Shown one piece after another: positions 9,110 through 11,447 of a stretch of DNA of 11,447 nucleotides; positions within the stretch are counted from its first letter, which is position 1, and each line of letters begins with the position of its first letter. The translations under genes were made by a program, and so were the position numbers. The stretch comes from UTCHB3 sp964431385. GTDB lineage: Bacteria > Bacteroidota > Ignavibacteria > Ignavibacteriales > Ignavibacteriaceae. The notes under the pieces were generated by a model. That model searched no databases. It was given only the letters and a program-made list of their open reading frames with translations, and was not told the origin of the DNA. The stretch is from assembly GCA_964431385.1 (NCBI GenBank), contig CAYSJM010000084.1, positions 1 through 11,447 of the forward strand, in the 5' to 3' direction.

Positions 9110-9218
9110 TTAGACTCTCATATAAAGTTGATTGTCTAAGTAGAGTTTTTGTGAAAAGCTGTAAAAATATTTTAAATTTTTATGAAGGATTCAAATAAAA
9201 TTATTCAAAAAATCCCAT

Positions 9219-9251
9219 TTAAAATAAGAAACGCCCCGGTTAAGGGGCGTT
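9219..9251 (-). terminator. Intrinsic terminator on the minus strand
   Basis: On the minus strand AACGCCCC, a 6-nt loop (TTAACC) and GGGGCGTT form an 8-bp, mostly GC stem (9251-9244 with 9237-9230), followed at once by the T-rich run TCTTATTTT. On the plus strand the stem is followed by GGGCC with no T run, so it should not stop transcription of the upstream operon efficiently. No minus-strand gene ends here, which points to a short RNA. Confidence 0.65.
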
Positions 9252-9286
9252 GGGCCTAAGATGCTATCTTAGGGGGGGTAAATCTG
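9219..9286 (-). ncRNA. Candidate small RNA of about 65-70 nt with two hairpins
   Basis: Read on the minus strand, a -7-like box at 9298-9291 is followed by a short unstructured leader and a C7 tract. Next come a perfect 8-bp hairpin CCTAAGAT-AGC-ATCTTAGG (9273-9255) and the GC-rich terminator hairpin with a U-rich tail. Promoter, structured body and terminator fit within 100 bp and no protein is encoded. I do not recognise the RNA family. The hairpins could alternatively belong to a plus-strand leader of the NYN gene, although they lack a T run in that direction. Its 5' end and its existence as a transcript are inferred. Confidence 0.4.
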
Positions 9287-9290
9287 AATG

Positions 9291-9322
9291 CAAATTTACA
9301 TTTTTATAAAACAATATGCAAG
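9291..9322 (-). promoter_or_regulatory. Bacteroidota-type promoter, minus strand, for the candidate small RNA
   Basis: The minus strand has CTTG (9322-9319), a 20-nt spacer, then TAAATTTG (9298-9291). This matches the TTTG / TAnnTTTG consensus of Bacteroides housekeeping promoters with one mismatch in the upstream box. It has the same spacing and upstream box as the promoter of the XRE-peptidase gene. Confidence 0.45.
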
Positions 9323-9328
9323 TGAAAA

Positions 9329-9976
9329 ATGAATAAAGTGTTTGTTTTTATAGATGGTTTTAATCTATATTTCGGTTTAAAAGCGATCAAAAGAAAAGAT
9401 CTGTATTGGTTGGACCTGGTAAAGCTTGGTCAAAATTTACTCAAGCACGACCAAACCCTGGTTGGAGTTAAATATTTTACTTCCAGAATCAGCTATCCAC
9501 CGGACAAGGTAAAAAGACAAGGTGCTTTTATTGAGGCAATGGAAGAGTTAGCTAAAATTGAGATATTCTATGGCAATTATTTATCAACAAAAAAAACTTG
9601 TCGTAACTGTGGCTCTTATTATTACGAGTTTAGTGAAAAGAAAACCGATGTTAATTTGGCAATTGAACTTTTGGTAGATGCTTATTTGGACAAATACGAC
9701 ACTGCAATTGTTATTTCGGGTGATTCTGATTTGAGTGGTGCGATAAGTAAAGTACTTACTCTCTTCCCAAATAAAAGAGTAATAACTGCTTTCCCTCCTT
9801 TAAGGGTCTCAAAAGAGTTAAGAACAGTTTCAACAGCAACAATTAATATACGAAAACAAACTCTTCAGAAGAGTCTGTTGCCTCTTGTTGTCATCAAGAG
9901 TGATGGTTTTTTGTTGGAATGTCCTGAATATTGGCGGAAAAAGACATGGACTGACAGCAATGACGATTCAGATTAG
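9329..9976 (+). CDS. NYN-domain (PIN-like) protein, probable ribonuclease
   Basis: The 215-residue protein has the NYN/LabA-like fold signature: FIDGFNLYFG (7-16) with Asp9, KKTDVNLAIELLVDAYL (104-120) with Asp107, and SGDSDL (130-135) with Asp132 and Asp134. Together these acidic residues form the usual metal-binding active site of PIN-like RNases, so RNA cleavage in the cytoplasm is the likely activity. CRNCG (91-95) adds a Cys-x2-Cys pair; only one other cysteine (Cys198) occurs in the protein, so a full four-Cys zinc site would need a second subunit. The tail (about 200-215) is charged. The ATG has no Shine-Dalgarno and lies about 55 nt after the double-hairpin region. The gene is 219 bp from the upstream operon, so it is probably separately expressed, and membership in that defence system is uncertain. 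The substrate cannot be told from sequence. Confidence 0.87.
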   Translation: MNKVFVFIDGFNLYFGLKAIKRKDLYWLDLVKLGQNLLKHDQTLVGVKYFTSRISYPPDKVKRQGAFIEAMEELAKIEIFYGNYLSTKKTCRNCGSYYYEFSEKKTDVNLAIELLVDAYLDKYDTAIVISGDSDLSGAISKVLTLFPNKRVITAFPPLRVSKELRTVSTATINIRKQTLQKSLLPLVVIKSDGFLLECPEYWRKKTWTDSNDDSD

Positions 9977-10021
9977 ACTTTTCCGTTAGCTGCGTTCTCT
10001 CAAAGCATCCTTCGGTCTGAC

Positions 10022-11122
10022 TCAATATTCCCCCTCACCTGAGGTAGCCTCGATCAAAGAATCAATCTTTTCCAGATAATTTATTAAAGAAATATCATCG
10101 GTAAAAAGCAAATCCCGAAACTTGCCAAAAGAGACCTCGTCATCAATATATTCGGTATAGAGTCTCGCAAAATAACCGGAATCAACCTGTGACGCTATAT
10201 CGGTTACACGGTATTCATTTATGTCTTCAGATGGTTTAAATGGCTTTATATATTCTGCCTTTTCCCAAGGTTTGAAGAATCCAATCTTCTGTAACCGATA
10301 AAACATGGAATCCGGCGATACATTGTAAACCCTTGCTGCTGATCTTAAAAACGATGGATTCTTAAATCTTTCCCCGTAGGTTGCTACCAGTTTCCGAAGT
10401 TTTTTTTCTGACAAAATTAATTCTGAAGCAAAAGCATTCGCTTCTTTTTCAGTTTTTGATCTTCTGACAAGATTTGTTTCAAAAGATGAAGTTTCAGAAT
10501 CGCCATGTAATAGAATGTGAGCAAATTCGTGCGCCAGTGTGAACAGTTTACGCTCGAGTGTGTGTGCCCGATTTAGATAGATTACTTTAATGTCTTGGAT
10601 AATAGTAAAACCCGATATTTTATTGGGCAGATGCCACTCAAAAACAAACACATCCTTTTCTTTGAGAGCGTCTTTGAGCTCCTCAAAAGAAAGTATTTTG
10701 TTCAATTTGAAGAAATCTCGAACTTCTTTTACAACCTCTGGAATATCCTCGAATGAGTCTAATTTGTAAGAGGGATGGATTGAGGAGATTTTTGATTTTG
10801 TCTTTTTTATCAGTTTACGAATATTCACAGCATTCTCATTTGCCTGGAGATAAACCCGGACAAGAGCTTTGTATTCTTCCGTTTCTTTTGGCAAGTGAGT
10901 TCTAAAATTTATTGGTTTTAACTCTTCACCCAAAACTAAAAAGTTATACGAAACCTCGAAGATTTTAGCCAAATCAACCAATTGTTGCTGGTTTGGTGAC
11001 CTTTCGTCATTTTCCCATCTTGATACCAAAGAAATATCAACTCCAAGTTTTTCTCCCACCTCTTTCAGGGTAAACTTGTATAGTTTTCTCAGTTCTTTTA
11101 ATCTTTTACCAATTTTTTCCAT
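10022..11122 (-). CDS. XRE-family repressor fused to ImmA/IrrE-type zinc metallopeptidase
   Basis: I take the ATG at 11122 as start (366 residues), because GGAG lies 6 nt before it; the in-frame TTG 8 codons upstream has no such site. Residues 4-58 form an XRE helix-turn-helix (GEKLGVDISLVSRWENDERSP at 23-43, the Cro/cI pattern). After a linker with a basic, possibly coiled segment (about 75-115) comes a peptidase of the M78 type (COG2856): HEFAH (198-202) supplies two His ligands and the catalytic Glu199, and EANAFASELIL (227-237) supplies the third ligand Glu227. Proteins of this layout act as regulators; in ImmA/ImmR and IrrE/DdrO pairs the peptidase destroys the repressor after DNA damage, and the fusion may couple both functions in one chain. 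The gene runs convergently to the NYN gene (45 bp apart) and divergently from asd. Dyads over its promoter suggest self-repression. It may also control neighbouring island genes, but this is not shown. Confidence 0.9.
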   Translation of the reverse strand: MEKIGKRLKELRKLYKFTLKEVGEKLGVDISLVSRWENDERSPNQQQLVDLAKIFEVSYNFLVLGEELKPINFRTHLPKETEEYKALVRVYLQANENAVNIRKLIKKTKSKISSIHPSYKLDSFEDIPEVVKEVRDFFKLNKILSFEELKDALKEKDVFVFEWHLPNKISGFTIIQDIKVIYLNRAHTLERKLFTLAHEFAHILLHGDSETSSFETNLVRRSKTEKEANAFASELILSEKKLRKLVATYGERFKNPSFLRSAARVYNVSPDSMFYRLQKIGFFKPWEKAEYIKPFKPSEDINEYRVTDIASQVDSGYFARLYTEYIDDEVSFGKFRDLLFTDDISLINYLEKIDSLIEATSGEGEY

Positions 11123-11128
11123 GTCAGT

Positions 11129-11132
11129 CTCC
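11129..11132 (-). promoter_or_regulatory. Ribosome binding site deciding the XRE-peptidase start
   Basis: GGAG on the minus strand sits 6 nt ahead of the ATG at 11122-11120. The upstream TTG at 11146 in the same frame has only AT-rich sequence before it and overlaps the expected transcription start region, so the shorter protein is preferred. Confidence 0.7.
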
Positions 11133-11150
11133 GGGTTTTCAAACAACTAA

Positions 11151-11177
11151 TTGTCAAATATAGCATATTTTTGACAA
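11151..11177. promoter_or_regulatory. 27-bp dyad, candidate operator of the XRE regulator
   Basis: TTGTCAAA and TTTGACAA are perfect inverted arms (11151-11158 and 11170-11177). Inner bases ATA/TAT also pair, leaving one mismatch per side and a GCA centre (11163-11165). The dyad covers the -7 box and part of the spacer of the XRE-peptidase promoter, where a bound repressor would block RNA polymerase. Binding by the encoded protein is inferred. Confidence 0.6.
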
Positions 11178-11186
11178 AAAGTCAAG
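11155..11186 (-). promoter_or_regulatory. Bacteroidota-type promoter of the XRE-peptidase gene
   Basis: On the minus strand CTTG (11186-11183), 20 nt, then TATATTTG (11162-11155), an exact match to the TAnnTTTG -7 box. Transcription would begin near 11148, giving a leader of about 25 nt containing the GGAG site. Confidence 0.6.
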
Positions 11187-11219
11187 AGATCACACAACTA
11201 TTCTTCTATATTTTTGACA
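11165..11219. repeat. Direct repeat of ATATTTTTGACA in the divergent promoter region
   Basis: The 12-mer ATATTTTTGACA occurs exactly at 11165-11176 and 11208-11219. ACAACTA also precedes each copy (11143-11149 and 11194-11200), at different spacings of 15 and 7 nt, and ACAACT occurs again at 11242. The second copy lies between the XRE gene's promoter and asd and may be a further regulator site. Confidence 0.5.
11171..11185. promoter_or_regulatory. Second, overlapping dyad at the upstream promoter box
   Basis: TTGAC-AAAAA-GTCAA is a perfect 5-bp inverted repeat with a 5-bp A spacer. It shares its left arm with the 27-bp dyad and reaches the CTTG box, so it could be a second half-site arrangement for the same regulator. 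Confidence 0.45.
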
Positions 11220-11233
11220 CATACCCTTCCCCC

Positions 11234-11264
11234 TTTCCACAACAACTCATATTTTATATCTTTG
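11234..11264 (+). promoter_or_regulatory. Bacteroidota-type promoter of asd
   Basis: TTTC (11234-11237), 19 nt, then TATCTTTG (11257-11264) matches TTTG / TAnnTTTG with one mismatch in the upstream box. It would give asd a leader of about 45-50 nt. Confidence 0.5.
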
Positions 11265-11317
11265 CCGATCCAATTTTTAATTATTTACTTCGATTTAATA
11301 ACAAGCCTAAAGTGTAT

Positions 11318-11447
11318 ATGCCCAAAATTAAAGTTGCCGTCCTCGGTGCCACGGGAAGTGTGGGACAAAAATTTATTCAACTTTTGGAAAATCATCCTTT
11401 TTTTGAACTGTGTGAGCTTGGAGCTTCCGACCGCTCTGCAGGAAAAA
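11318..11447 (+). CDS. asd: Aspartate-semialdehyde dehydrogenase, N-terminal 43 residues (cut by window end)
   Basis: The visible codons encode MPKIKVAVLGATGSVGQKF and then an ordinary Rossmann-fold start: the NADP-binding glycine motif GATGSVGQ is at residues 10-17, and LGASDRSAGK ends the visible part. The combination GATGxVGQ, HPFFEL and ASDRSAGK is characteristic of aspartate-semialdehyde dehydrogenase, closest in my recollection to the archaeal/fungal-type branch. The enzyme reduces L-aspartyl-4-phosphate to L-aspartate 4-semialdehyde with NADPH, the branch point to lysine/diaminopimelate, threonine and methionine. The ATG follows a stretch with no Shine-Dalgarno and a good TAnnTTTG promoter. 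This is a core metabolic gene and marks the probable right border of the accessory region. Confidence 0.88.
   Translation, partial: MPKIKVAVLGATGSVGQKFIQLLENHPFFELCELGASDRSAGK

Noticed and set aside
9110..9149. Possible terminator after the 928-residue gene (ACTCT/AGAGT followed by TTTTT; TTAGAC/GTCTAA)
   Set aside because: Stems of 5-6 AT-rich pairs with loops of 18-23 nt are too weak to call.
9230..9273. Integron attC-like site (GTTGGGC matches the GTTRRRY core)
   Set aside because: There is no matching RYYYAAC partner at the other side and no integrase; the structure is better explained as two separate hairpins with a minus-strand terminator.
9977..10021. Bidirectional terminator between the convergent NYN and XRE-peptidase genes
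   Set aside because: Only imperfect short pairings (for example TGCGTT/AAAGCA with a mismatch) and no T run on either strand.
11123..11146. TTG at 11146 as start of the XRE-peptidase protein
   Set aside because: There is no ribosome binding site before it and it lies at the predicted transcription start; the ATG at 11122 has GGAG at good spacing.
1..11447. CRISPR arrays, tRNA or rRNA genes, insertion sequences, riboswitches of known classes
   Set aside because: No regularly spaced repeats, cloverleaf sequence, transposase or recognisable riboswitch core was seen on either strand.

Overview
The window is AT-rich DNA from a bacterium that probably belongs to the Bacteroidota/Chlorobiota/Ignavibacteriota (FCB) side of the tree. 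The main reason is promoter architecture. Three places match the -33/-7 type known from Bacteroides (TTTG, about 19-20 nt, TAnnTTTG): ahead of the XRE-peptidase gene (CTTG-N20-TATATTTG), ahead of the terminal asd gene (TTTC-N19-TATCTTTG), and on the minus strand between the defence-like operon and the NYN gene (CTTG-N20-TAAATTTG). Most starts also lack a good Shine-Dalgarno sequence. The lineage is an inference; no rRNA or other marker gene is present.

Region 1 (1-9109, plus strand) is a tightly packed four-gene block that looks like a defence operon. It contains the 3' part of a SNF2/RapA-like helicase that begins left of the window, a complete 1260-residue Eco57I/PglX-type adenine-N6 DNA methyltransferase, a 315-residue stand-alone SIR2-family protein, and a 928-residue probably alpha-helical protein of unknown function. 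The junctions are a 4-nt gap, a GTGA overlap and an ATGA overlap, so the four are almost certainly co-transcribed and translationally coupled. The first two genes look like the core of a methylation-dependent restriction system related to class 1 DISARM (drmD/drmMI) or to helicase-plus-type-IIG systems. The last two look like an NAD-consuming suicide effector with a large candidate sensor, resembling a split version of the fused SIR2-helical defence proteins. SIR2 directly following the methyltransferase is not the DISARM order I know.

Region 2 (9110-9328) is a non-coding gap. On the minus strand it reads as a compact RNA gene: promoter, C7 tract, two 8-bp hairpins, and an intrinsic terminator with a U-rich tail. 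It is the strongest non-coding signal in the window.

Region 3 (9329-11122) holds a NYN/PIN-like ribonuclease gene (plus strand) and a convergent gene for an XRE repressor fused to an ImmA/IrrE-type zinc peptidase (minus strand). The latter's promoter is overlaid by a 27-bp dyad, a good candidate autoregulatory operator.

Region 4 (11123-11447) is a divergent promoter region followed by the first 43 codons of asd (aspartate-semialdehyde dehydrogenase). Asd is a core biosynthetic gene, so the right edge of the accessory island probably lies just before it. No tRNA, rRNA, CRISPR array, transposase or integrase was seen.
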